A DNA stretch of 12,077 bases from Bacteroidia bacterium (lineage in GTDB: Bacteria > Bacteroidota > Bacteroidia > JABEUT01): positions 1 to 12,077 of the forward strand of contig JABEUT010000153.1 in NCBI GenBank assembly GCA_013044305.1. The letters are read 5' to 3'. This document shows positions 1-6,489 of the stretch, piece after piece. Position numbers and translations under genes: made by a program. Each line of letters begins with the position of its first letter. Position 1 is the first letter of the stretch. The notes beneath the pieces were generated by a model. That model worked only from the letters and a program-made list of their open reading frames with translations. It was not told where the DNA came from and made no database searches.

Positions 1-1
1 A

Positions 2-157
2 TACTACTGTATTCCAAGTGAAAATGCAGATAGTAGTTTATGGGATGAAACCATTGAACAATTAAATTCTCATTATAATGAAAGTAAAGGCAGAGAAGTT
101 TATGAAGCAATGTTAAGTGCTTTTATGCATTTCGCTACAATGCTTGCCGATAGATAG
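2..157 (+). CDS. 3' end of an unidentified gene (partial)
   Basis: An open frame enters from the left edge and stops with TAG at 155-157, leaving 51 C-terminal residues. The visible part is hydrophilic and looks helical (acidic and Glu/Lys/Ser-rich, then a run around MLSAFMHFATMLADR). No motif is recognisable, so no function is proposed. The stretch is clearly richer in A and T than the genes to the right, which may mean a different origin or just a weakly expressed accessory gene. A strong palindromic terminator follows about 64 bases after the stop, which fits the end of a transcription unit. The start lies outside the window. Confidence 0.55.
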   Translation, partial: YYCIPSENADSSLWDETIEQLNSHYNESKGREVYEAMLSAFMHFATMLADR

Positions 158-220
158 AAGTACAAGCTATTATTGCAGCACAGAAGATAACAAATAATTA
201 AAGGGATTCAATTATAAGTT

Positions 221-248
221 AAAAAGCACGGAAATTTCCGTGCTTTTT
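221..248 (+). terminator. perfect palindromic terminator, probably bidirectional
   Basis: AAAAAGCACGGAAA (221-234) is followed immediately by its exact reverse complement (235-248), a 28-base perfect palindrome. The GC-rich part of the stem is flanked by an A run on one side and a T run on the other, so it can act as a Rho-independent terminator in both directions. It follows the partial gene ending at 157. It could also stop minus-strand transcription from the gene at 475-759, though that stop is 227 bases away. Confidence 0.8.
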
Positions 249-270
249 ATTGTATTGTTTTTTACTATTC

Positions 271-360
271 AGGCAGCCCCGAAGGGGCGGAATCCGTTAA
301 CGATGGGTGTAGCCCATCGCAAAAGAAAAAAGAACTAATAATAAGCCCTGTAAGGGCGTA
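271..360. repeat. cluster of three short GC-rich palindromes (REP/BIME-like)
   Basis: Three hairpins lie in 90 bases of otherwise AT-rich non-coding DNA: GCCCC-GAA-GGGGC at 276-288, CGATGGG-TGTAG-CCCATCG at 301-319, and GCCCT-GTA-AGGGC at 345-357. The alternating layout and unrelated stem sequences resemble the repeated intergenic palindromes seen in many environmental Bacteroidota genomes; that likeness is from memory. None is followed by a T run as a terminator would be. The gap 158-474 otherwise holds only the terminator at 221-248. I see no gene in it. Confidence 0.6.
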
Positions 361-474
361 ATATTTTTCATTCTATTCCCGAACTCACGTTAATTTAGAA
401 ATTTACCCTCTCCGGGCTTTTGCCAAATTTTATGAAAAACCCTGGACATACGCAAAGGTGCAGTGTATTACCAA

Positions 475-759
475 TTAATTAATGATAATTTCATGTACCC
501 GGCACAGAGGCACCGACATCCCCTTTTTCAGGAGCAGGTATTTTTCCGTAACCCCCCAAATGGTGGTTTCCACCATCTTTTTACCTTCGGAGTCCTCAAA
601 GACAATCTTTACCTTGTGTTTTACAGAGTTACCAAGCGTGCTTGCTTTTTTTGCCTGCGTTAGCCGCTGACCGATCTGTTCAGGGGTTTTCAATACCTCC
701 TTCGAAGGGAAGTGTGTCGTTTCAATGAGTTCTTTTTCGATAATTGTAATAGCTTCCAT
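475..759 (-). CDS. small conserved unknown protein (94 aa)
   Basis: This 94-residue cytosolic protein has no signal peptide or membrane segment. The N-terminal third is probably helical (EKELIETTHFPSKEVLKTPE). Residues 48-93 alternate in a beta pattern: HKVKIVFEDSEG, then VETTIWGVTEKYLLLKKG, then VPLCRVHEIII. This suggests a small beta-barrel of SH3 or Sm type ending in the 'R(V/I)H.I' strand. I recall similar short uncharacterised proteins in Bacteroidota, but know no assigned role. The ATG at 757-759 is the only sensible start, and it is preceded on its strand by an A/T-rich leader. It diverges from the gene at 828 across 68 bases, which must hold promoters for both. Function unknown. Confidence 0.8.
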   Translation of the reverse strand: MEAITIIEKELIETTHFPSKEVLKTPEQIGQRLTQAKKASTLGNSVKHKVKIVFEDSEGKKMVETTIWGVTEKYLLLKKGMSVPLCRVHEIIIN

Positions 760-827
760 GAATAAAAATTTGATTTTTGTACGTGTTGTAAAAAATTCGG
801 TTACAGTTTTATTACTATTTTTAATGT

Positions 828-1169
828 ATGGATGCGTTGCTTAAACAAAAATGGCAGGAATTGCTGCAAAAAATGGAACTGCAATTCGGCGAAGGAATAG
901 AGCTCGAAGGTATATTGCTGCTGATAGGCGCGCAGGAACTGGGCAAAGGATACCGGAAGCTCTCAAAGGATGAAAAGCAGGATGTGCTGCACATTGCATT
1001 CTGCACCCTGCTGGAGCCGCTGGGCTATTATGCATTCAGGGGAACCGACGGGGATGGCTGGCCCCACTGGGATTCCGCCATGGCACTGCCTCCTATGAAA
1101 CCCGGCGAGCAAAAGGAAATGATAATGAAGGCCATTCTGAATTACTTTAAAGGCCAGTTTGCCGAATAG
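828..1169 (+). CDS. conserved unknown protein upstream of murF (113 aa)
   Basis: This soluble 113-residue protein has no signal peptide. Residues 1-30 look like an amphipathic helix. Residues 33-68 (IGAQELGKGY, then KLSKDEKQDVLHIA, then LLEPLGYY) form the most distinctive block, followed by DGDGWPHW at 74-81 and a proline-rich turn (LPPMKPGEQ) before a final helix. The DGWPHW motif and the ELG.G..K.SKDEK block look like a family signature, and I recall similar uncharacterised proteins in Bacteroidota. The start is ATG, and the sequence just before it is T-rich with no Shine-Dalgarno. It lies 40 bases ahead of murF on the same strand, so the two are probably co-transcribed. No biochemical function can be inferred. 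Confidence 0.8.
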   Translation: MDALLKQKWQELLQKMELQFGEGIELEGILLLIGAQELGKGYRKLSKDEKQDVLHIAFCTLLEPLGYYAFRGTDGDGWPHWDSAMALPPMKPGEQKEMIMKAILNYFKGQFAE

Positions 1170-1209
1170 TACATTGTAAATATATAAATGTTGTTTTAAA
1201 TTATTAAGA

Positions 1210-2502
1210 ATGAAGTACCCTGCAATTGAAGAACTGTACCGTCTTTATCTTACACATTCCGTGGTATGCACCGATACGCGCACGGTTGAGAAGAACAGTA
1301 TTTTCTTTGCCCTGAAGGGAGCCAGCTTCAATGCCAACCTTTTTGCCCGCGATGCACTTGCAAAAGGAGCCGCCCTTGCGGTAATAGACGAAGAAGCCTG
1401 TTATACCGAAGGCTGCGTGCTTGTGCGCGATGTATTAGACACCTTACAGCAGTTGGCAAATTACCATCGCAGAAACATTAATATTCCGGTAATAGCCATA
1501 ACGGGCTCCAACGGCAAGACTACCACAAAAGAGCTGACCGCAGCAGTGCTGGAAAAGAAATATAAAACCCTTTATACCAAAGGCAACCTGAACAACCACA
1601 TAGGCGTGCCGCTTACCGTGCTTAAGCTTACCCCGCAGCACCAAATTGCAGTTATTGAAATGGGCGCCAACCATCAGGGCGAAATAGCCGCATTGTGCAA
1701 AATAGCCGAGCCCGGTTACGGAATCATCACCAACATAGGAAAGGCGCACCTTGAAGGCTTTGGAGGGCCCGAAGGCGTGATAAAGGCCAAGAATGAACTC
1801 TACCAATACATCCGTTCGGCCGGAGGAACCCTGTTTGTGAACGCCGACGACGGTCTGCTCATGAGGCTTTCGGAAAATACCAAACGCATTACCTACGGAG
1901 CAAAAGCGGGTGCCGACTGCACTGGCTTGCCCGATGAGGAAGACATATTTGCAAAAGGAAGGATAAGCGGCGGTGGCATTGAAGTGCAAATTGAAAGCAA
2001 GCTGGCAGGACGCTATAATTTTTCGAACATACTTGCAGCCGCATGTATAGGCTTACATTTCGGACTTACGCCCTTTCAGATAAAGGAAGCCCTGGAGGCT
2101 TATACCCCTTCGAATAACCGCTCGCAGTTTATAAGCAGGGGAAGCAATAAAATATGGGTAGACACCTACAATGCAAACCCAAGCAGCATGAAGCTTGCCA
2201 TAACCAATTTTGCGGGCATGAAGGCAACAGGCAAAGTACTGATACTCGGTGATATGTTTGAACTGGGAGCCGACAGCGCCGCGGAGCATCAGGCGCTTGT
2301 TACGCTTATAGAAAGTACAAATGCATGGGATGCGGTATTGCTTTCAGGGCAATATTTTGCAAAGGTAAGTACACGCTATCAGAAATTTGAAAGCATAAAA
2401 GAACTTTTAAAATGGCTGGCAGCGAACCCTGTTACAGGTAAAACCATACTGCTGAAAGGTTCAAGGGGTATGCAGATGGAACAGATTTTAGAGTACTTGT
2501 AA
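1210..2502 (+). CDS. murF: UDP-N-acetylmuramoyl-tripeptide--D-alanyl-D-alanine ligase
   Basis: MurF adds D-Ala-D-Ala to the UDP-MurNAc tripeptide with ATP, the last cytoplasmic step in building the peptidoglycan pentapeptide. At 430 residues it is near full family length. The N-terminal domain carries TDTR...IFFALKG (21-37). The central ATPase domain has the P-loop GSNGKTTTK (99-107), the acidic IEMGANHQGE (149-158), and AKNEL (193-197) where Mur ligases carry the carbamylated lysine. The C-terminal domain has DTYNANPSSM (318-327), ILGDMFELG (345-353) and KGSRGMQME (416-424). DTYNANP and LGDM.ELG separate MurF from MurC, D and E. The ATG at 1210 gives a natural N-terminus. It probably forms an operon with the 113-residue gene 40 bases upstream and converges on the acyl-CoA dehydrogenase 28 bases downstream. 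No terminator hairpin is visible in that short gap. Confidence 0.97.
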   Translation: MKYPAIEELYRLYLTHSVVCTDTRTVEKNSIFFALKGASFNANLFARDALAKGAALAVIDEEACYTEGCVLVRDVLDTLQQLANYHRRNINIPVIAITGSNGKTTTKELTAAVLEKKYKTLYTKGNLNNHIGVPLTVLKLTPQHQIAVIEMGANHQGEIAALCKIAEPGYGIITNIGKAHLEGFGGPEGVIKAKNELYQYIRSAGGTLFVNADDGLLMRLSENTKRITYGAKAGADCTGLPDEEDIFAKGRISGGGIEVQIESKLAGRYNFSNILAAACIGLHFGLTPFQIKEALEAYTPSNNRSQFISRGSNKIWVDTYNANPSSMKLAITNFAGMKATGKVLILGDMFELGADSAAEHQALVTLIESTNAWDAVLLSGQYFAKVSTRYQKFESIKELLKWLAANPVTGKTILLKGSRGMQMEQILEYL

Positions 2503-2530
2503 CCGCCCTGACAGGCACACACCGCCAGTT

Positions 2531-3700
2531 CTATTTCAATATCTCCCTTGCAATAACCAGTTTCTGTATTTCGGAGGTTCCCTCGCCTATGGTACAGAGT
2601 TTCGAATCGCGGTAAAATTTCTCCACCGGAAAATCTTTTGTATAGCCATAACCGCCGAATATCTGCACTGCATCGGTAGATACCGCCACAGCCACCTCCG
2701 AGGCGTAATACTTGGCAATGGCGCCTTCCTTGGTCATCTTTAAATGTTTGTTTTTCAGGTCGGCTGCATTCATAATAAGCAGTTCCGCAGCTTCAATCTT
2801 AGTAGCCATATCGGCAATTTTGAAAGCAATACCCTGGAATTCGGCTATTGCCTTGCCAAACTGTTTGCGTTCCTGCGCGTATTTCAGAGAAGCCTCATAA
2901 GCGCCTTTGGCTATACCCAGCGACAGGGCTGCAATGGAAATACGCCCTCCGTCGAGCACTTTCAGCGCCTGAACAAAGCCGTCGCCTTCCTTGCCTAGTA
3001 CCTGGCTTTTATGAACCCTGCAATCGGTAAGAATGAGTTCGGCCGTTTCGGAAGCCCTCATGCCAAGCTTGTTTTCTTTTCTGCCGCCTTTTATTCCGGG
3101 GGTATCCTTTTCAATAATAAAAGCAGTCATGCCGTGGCTGTCGCCTTTTTCTCCTGTACGGGCTATCACTACGGCTACATTGGCGGAAATGGCGTGGGTA
3201 ATAAAATTTTTGGCACCGTTGAGTATGTAGTAATCGCCGTCTCTGCGCGCTGTGGTGCTCATATTGCCGGCATCGGAACCCGTGCCGGTTTCAGTAAGGC
3301 CCCATGCCCCAATCCATTCTGCCGTGGCGAGTTTGGGCAGGTATTTTTTCTTCTGTTCTTCGCTGCCGAATTGTAATATATGACCGGTGCAGAGCGAATT
3401 ATGCGCCGCCACCGACAAGCCAATTGAGCCGCAGAATTTGGAAATCTCTACAAGGGTAGTTACATATTCAAAGTAACCCAGCCCCGACCCGCCGTATTCC
3501 GTGGGAACAAGCACGCCCATAAAGCCGAGTTCGCCCAGCTTCCTGAACAGGTCTACCGGGAATTTCTGGCTTTCGTCCCATTCCATGATATGCGGAACAA
3601 TATGTTCTTTGCCAAACTTATGTATGGTATCGGCAATCATCTTCTGGGTTTCGGTTGTTCCGAAATCTATTGCGGTTTCAGCGAGGCTTTCAGTGCTCAT
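2531..3700 (-). CDS. acyl-CoA dehydrogenase
   Basis: This FAD flavoenzyme introduces the alpha,beta double bond into an acyl-CoA and passes electrons to electron-transfer flavoprotein, in fatty-acid or branched-chain amino-acid breakdown. Its 389 residues match the short- and medium-chain family. The order is an N-terminal helical domain (about 15-125), a beta domain with GAWGLTETGTGSD (131-143), and a C-terminal helical domain with QERKQFGKAI (276-285), IFGGYGY (347-353) and EGTSEIQ (373-379). Glu373 sits where butyryl- and medium-chain enzymes carry the catalytic base, which argues against the isovaleryl and long-chain subtypes, whose base lies elsewhere. Chain-length preference cannot be read safely. 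No ETF or other beta-oxidation gene is in the window. A TACATTTG -7 candidate lies just upstream of the ATG (3698-3700). Confidence 0.95.
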   Translation of the reverse strand: MSTESLAETAIDFGTTETQKMIADTIHKFGKEHIVPHIMEWDESQKFPVDLFRKLGELGFMGVLVPTEYGGSGLGYFEYVTTLVEISKFCGSIGLSVAAHNSLCTGHILQFGSEEQKKKYLPKLATAEWIGAWGLTETGTGSDAGNMSTTARRDGDYYILNGAKNFITHAISANVAVVIARTGEKGDSHGMTAFIIEKDTPGIKGGRKENKLGMRASETAELILTDCRVHKSQVLGKEGDGFVQALKVLDGGRISIAALSLGIAKGAYEASLKYAQERKQFGKAIAEFQGIAFKIADMATKIEAAELLIMNAADLKNKHLKMTKEGAIAKYYASEVAVAVSTDAVQIFGGYGYTKDFPVEKFYRDSKLCTIGEGTSEIQKLVIAREILK

Positions 3701-3716
3701 GTTAATATATTTAATG

Positions 3717-3724
3717 CAAATGTA
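3717..3724 (-). promoter_or_regulatory. -7 element candidate for the acyl-CoA dehydrogenase
   Basis: On the minus strand this reads TACATTTG, an exact match to the Bacteroidota -7 consensus TAnnTTTG. It lies about 17 bases before the ATG, implying a very short leader. I see no clear -33 TTTG at the usual spacing, so this is a motif match only. Confidence 0.4.
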
Positions 3725-3969
3725 TAATTAAGTTGAAATAATCAGCAGGCCTGGGTAAGAATATCATGGTATAAGGTTTATTCGTGTGTTGATGTTTTAT
3801 GCGGGATGTAAAGCATATCTCTATGGTCATTAATTTCAAATTCCTGTAAAGTTCCGAAATACATTGAATTACCGGTAGAAGGTACCGGGCAAAAAATGAT
3901 TTTTATGAGGATGTGATAAATAGCAGGAAATTTAATGAGGAATTAATTTCCATGAATTTATAACTAACT

Positions 3970-3977
3970 TATCTTTG
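3970..3977 (+). promoter_or_regulatory. -7 element candidate for the T9SS glycine-rich protein
   Basis: TATCTTTG matches the Bacteroidota -7 consensus TAnnTTTG exactly and lies 25 bases before the ATG at 4003. Transcription would then start near 3984, giving a short, very A-rich leader (AAACAAAAACAA before the ATG), typical for the phylum in place of a Shine-Dalgarno. The -33 region is only weakly matched (TTTC at 3947-3950). Confidence 0.55.
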
Positions 3978-4002
3978 GCCCATAATCACTAAACAAAAAC
4001 AA

Positions 4003-5598
4003 ATGAACTACAAGAAAATTACCTTCTGGCTAATTGCGGGTTTATTTCTTTCTGCGGAAAGGAATGCCAATGCGCAAATAGCGACATTTAACGCCACAAA
4101 TAGCGGCGACTCCGGTTCGATACAAGCCTTTACGGTACCCTGCGGAGTGGATACTATAACAGTTGAGGCATTAGGCGCCCAGGGTGGCGCCGTTGGCGGT
4201 AAAGGCGCTCAAATACAGGGAACATTTACCTGCGTGCCCGGCGAAGTACTGCACATATTGGTAGGACAGGCCGGCGGCAGTCAGGATGGACTTCATGGAA
4301 GCGGCGGCGGCGGCTCGTTCGTAGTCAAAGCAAGCGATGACAGTATATTGGTAATAGCAGGCGGCGGCGGCGGACACGGCTACTCCGGAATCGATTCCAC
4401 CTCTGACGGGTGGGTGTCCCGGAACGGACAAACAGCTGTTGGTTCAGGAACGGCCTCATCAGGCGGCGGCGGCGGCGCGGCAGCCGACGGAGTCTCCGGA
4501 GGCGTAGGGTGTAACAATGGTTCACCTGCCGCAAGCTCGGTTTGGGCAGGCGGCGGCGGCGGTTATTGCGGCAATGGCGGTATTTATAACAATAACGCCA
4601 CAGCCGGTGGTTTTTCATTCCTTAATGGCGGCTGGGGCGGACCTGCCGGACCTACAGGCGCTATGTGGGTTGGCGGCTACGGCGGCGGCTCGGGAGCCGG
4701 TGACAGAGGCGCCGGCGGCGGCGGATATTCCGGAGGTTCGGGTGGCACAAATAATTCAGTAGGCGGCGGTGGAGGAGGTTCTTACAACTCCGGTTTCAAC
4801 CAGGTTGGATTCAAAGGCGTGCAAAGCGGCGACGGAAAGGTTGTTATTACCTGGAATTTGCCAAAAGGACCATCGGTTACTGCAAATGCTGTAAACAATG
4901 TAAGTTGCCATGGAGATAGTAACGGTATGGCTGCAGCAATCGTAAGCGGAGGCGCCAAGCCCTTTACTTATGCCTGGACCCCAACCGGAGGAACAAAAGA
5001 CACAGCCAGAGGTTTGAAAATCGGAACATATACCGTTACCGTAACCGACTCGTGCGGCAATACGGGGTCAGCTTCGGTTTCCATTACACAGCCTGCTGCA
5101 ATAAATCTGGTAAAACAATCTACACCCGATAACGGAAGCAGCAACGGAACGGCAAAGGTTACCGCAAGCGGCGGCGTTGGACCATATACATACCTGTGGA
5201 GCCCCGGTGGCAGCACCATCGATTCCATTATGGGAAAGGTTCATGGCACCTATTGCTGCAAGGTTACCGACAAGAACGGATGTATGGACAGTATCTGTGT
5301 AACCATTGCATCTTCGGCCGGGGTTACCAATGTAGCATCCAATTCTGCGAAGGTTGCTATTTACCCGAATCCGAACAACGGAGCATTCACTCTTCAGTTG
5401 TCTGACGGCTATCAGCTTTCTGCAAACAACCAGGTAGAGATATATAACATGCTTGGAGAAAAGGTTTATTCCTCGATAATAAACGCTACGAACACTCAAA
5501 TTAATCTGGCCGGTAAATCAACAGGTATTTACATGTACAGGTTGCTTTCACCTTCAGGTAATTTGGTTGATCAGGGCAAGTTTGTGATAGAGCAATAA
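4003..5598 (+). CDS. secreted glycine-rich protein with SprB-like repeats and T9SS sorting domain
   Basis: A large surface or secreted protein (531 aa), probably exported by Sec and then the type IX secretion system. Residues 1-25 are a signal peptide (MNYKK, hydrophobic core, cleavage near NANAQ). Residues about 35-285 form a glycine-rich domain starting with a beta unit (FTVPCGVDTITVEALGAQGG, GEVLHILVGQAGG) and continuing with Gly runs. This pattern resembles the glycine-rich domain of ALK/LTK receptors and its bacterial relatives. Two SprB-like Ig-fold repeats follow: 298-367 (VSCHGDSNG, GGAKPFTYAW, GTYTVTVTD) and a more diverged one at 368-437 (GVGPYTYLW, GTYCCKVTD). Residues 449-531 are a type A T9SS sorting domain (VAIYPNPNNGAFTLQL, VEIYNMLGEKVYS, KSTGIYMYRL). 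The likely role is adhesin or matrix component; the ligand is unknown. It has its own promoter candidate and terminator. Runs of GGC codons stand out. Confidence 0.9.
   Translation: MNYKKITFWLIAGLFLSAERNANAQIATFNATNSGDSGSIQAFTVPCGVDTITVEALGAQGGAVGGKGAQIQGTFTCVPGEVLHILVGQAGGSQDGLHGSGGGGSFVVKASDDSILVIAGGGGGHGYSGIDSTSDGWVSRNGQTAVGSGTASSGGGGGAAADGVSGGVGCNNGSPAASSVWAGGGGGYCGNGGIYNNNATAGGFSFLNGGWGGPAGPTGAMWVGGYGGGSGAGDRGAGGGGYSGGSGGTNNSVGGGGGGSYNSGFNQVGFKGVQSGDGKVVITWNLPKGPSVTANAVNNVSCHGDSNGMAAAIVSGGAKPFTYAWTPTGGTKDTARGLKIGTYTVTVTDSCGNTGSASVSITQPAAINLVKQSTPDNGSSNGTAKVTASGGVGPYTYLWSPGGSTIDSIMGKVHGTYCCKVTDKNGCMDSICVTIASSAGVTNVASNSAKVAIYPNPNNGAFTLQLSDGYQLSANNQVEIYNMLGEKVYSSIINATNTQINLAGKSTGIYMYRLLSPSGNLVDQGKFVIEQ
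4303..4563 (+). repeat. in-frame GGC trinucleotide runs in the glycine-rich domain
   Basis: Uninterrupted GGC runs occur at 4303-4314 (four), 4360-4371 (four, then GGA), 4462-4476 (five) and 4549-4560 (four, then GGT). A shorter one lies beyond this span at 4714-4722 (three, then GGA). They encode the poly-glycine stretches of the secreted protein. Because the unit is a codon, slippage would change the number of glycines without breaking the frame. Confidence 0.85.
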
Positions 5599-5618
5599 AA
5601 ACTGTAATTGCATTTTTC

Positions 5619-5650
5619 AAAAAGCTCCGCTGAAAAGCGGGGCTTTTTTT
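5619..5650 (+). terminator. Rho-independent terminator after the T9SS glycine-rich protein
   Basis: AAAGCTCCGC (5621-5630) pairs with GCGGGGCTTT (5637-5646) around a six-base loop, with one T-G wobble, followed by seven T's at 5644-5650. It lies 21 bases after the stop codon. It should separate this gene from the exporter operon starting at 5814. Confidence 0.9.
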
Positions 5651-5759
5651 ATTACTTGGATCACAGTGGCGCGGATATCCGGCTCTCGAAAGATATACCG
5701 CGGATGGCGCCCCAAGTTAAGGCGTTCTGTTACAAAAGATTTAATAAACGTAATTTAAG

Positions 5760-5767
5760 TAGTTTTG
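5760..5767 (+). promoter_or_regulatory. -7 element candidate for the exporter operon
   Basis: TAGTTTTG matches TAnnTTTG exactly and lies 46 bases before the first ATG of the ABC exporter operon and after the terminator at 5619-5650. A -33 TTTG is not evident; only TTTA at 5740-5743 falls near the right spacing. The remaining gap DNA (5651-5813) holds nothing else I can support. Confidence 0.45.
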
Positions 5768-5813
5768 TCGGACTTCTGTTTGAACAAATCCATTTGAGTA
5801 CCTATTCCGCAGA

Positions 5814-6479
5814 ATGATACGGCTAATAAACATTCAAAAATCGTACCCGGTGGGGAAGGATAAGCTGCATGTTCTGAAAGGAATAAATATGCAGGTGCAA
5901 AAGGGCGAAATGGTATCCATCATGGGCGCTTCGGGTTCGGGTAAGTCCACGCTCCTGAATATACTGGGGATATTAGACAATTATGATTCAGGCGAATACT
6001 TTATTGAGGATACACTTATTAAAAACCTGTCGGAAAAAAAAGCTGCCAATTACCGCAACAGGTTTATAGGCTTTGTCTTCCAGTCGTACAACCTGCTGTC
6101 GTATAAAAGTGCATTGGAAAATGTGGCTTTGCCTTTGTATTACCAGGGAGTACGCTCTAAAGAAAGAAATAAGAAAGCCCTTGATTACCTGGAACGCGTT
6201 GGCATAGCCGAATGGGCGCGCCACCTGCCGAGCGAACTTTCGGGCGGCCAGAAGCAGAGGGTTGCTATTGCGAGGGCCCTGATTGCACAGCCCAAAATGA
6301 TACTTGCCGATGAACCTACGGGCAACCTGGACAGCAAATCGTCGCAGGATATTATGGACCTGTTTAAGCTGATACATAAACAAGGCGTTACCATCATTAT
6401 CATCACCCATGAAAAGGATATAGCCGAGCAAACAGAAAGGATCATTACCATTAAAGACGGATTAATTACCAACAGTTAA
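5814..6479 (+). CDS. ABC transporter ATP-binding protein, MacB/LolD type
   Basis: This is the energy-supplying subunit of a MacB/LolD-class (type VII) ABC system, which drives a permease without itself crossing the membrane. Its 221 residues are the usual length for a stand-alone ATPase. All nucleotide-binding motifs are intact: Walker A GASGSGKST (38-46), Q-loop Gln90 in FVFQSYNLL, the signature LSGGQKQR (142-149), Walker B MILADEP (162-168) with catalytic Glu167, D-loop NLDS (171-174), and switch His199. The 'FQ.YNLL' and 'DEPTGNLD' wording is typical of the MacB/LolD branch. It is the first gene of a four-gene operon, 10 bases ahead of the permease. The ATG at 5814 gives the expected MIRLINIQKSYPVG start. 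A generic LolD role is possible from sequence, but the downstream adaptor and channel genes favour an exporter. Confidence 0.95.
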   Translation: MIRLINIQKSYPVGKDKLHVLKGINMQVQKGEMVSIMGASGSGKSTLLNILGILDNYDSGEYFIEDTLIKNLSEKKAANYRNRFIGFVFQSYNLLSYKSALENVALPLYYQGVRSKERNKKALDYLERVGIAEWARHLPSELSGGQKQRVAIARALIAQPKMILADEPTGNLDSKSSQDIMDLFKLIHKQGVTIIIITHEKDIAEQTERIITIKDGLITNS

Positions 6480-6489
6480 CAAATCCAGT

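Larger units (their letters stand above)
3701..4002. other. 302-base divergent intergenic region
   Basis: This gap separates the acyl-CoA dehydrogenase (minus) from the secreted glycine-rich protein (plus). It holds a -7 candidate at each end (3717-3724 minus, 3970-3977 plus) and a small inverted repeat, CCGGTA-GAAGG-TACCGG, at 3872-3888 that might be an operator. Only very short open frames occur, and I see no RNA gene. Confidence 0.6.

Noticed and set aside
158..474. Search for a tRNA or other structured RNA gene among the hairpins
   Set aside because: The hairpins are short, separate and lack cloverleaf spacing or known RNA motifs; repeats and a terminator explain them.
1444..1989. 181-codon open frame on the minus strand inside murF
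   Set aside because: It lies fully inside a well-supported murF on the opposite strand. Its translation shows no family pattern.
2503..2530. Possible terminator between murF and the acyl-CoA dehydrogenase
   Set aside because: Only a tiny CCTG-AC-AGG dyad is present, with no T run, so it is too weak to call.
3011..3376. 121-codon plus-strand frame inside the acyl-CoA dehydrogenase
   Set aside because: It is a shadow of a strongly supported gene on the other strand, with no motif of its own.
4303..4767. Regular GGC-rich repeats considered as a CRISPR or tandem-repeat array
   Set aside because: There are no constant repeats with unique spacers. The pattern is explained by glycine codons in an intact reading frame.
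5608..5817. 69-codon open frame on the plus strand between the glycine-rich gene and the exporter operon
   Set aside because: It runs straight through the terminator hairpin and the promoter candidate, has no recognisable protein features, and overlaps the ATPase start.
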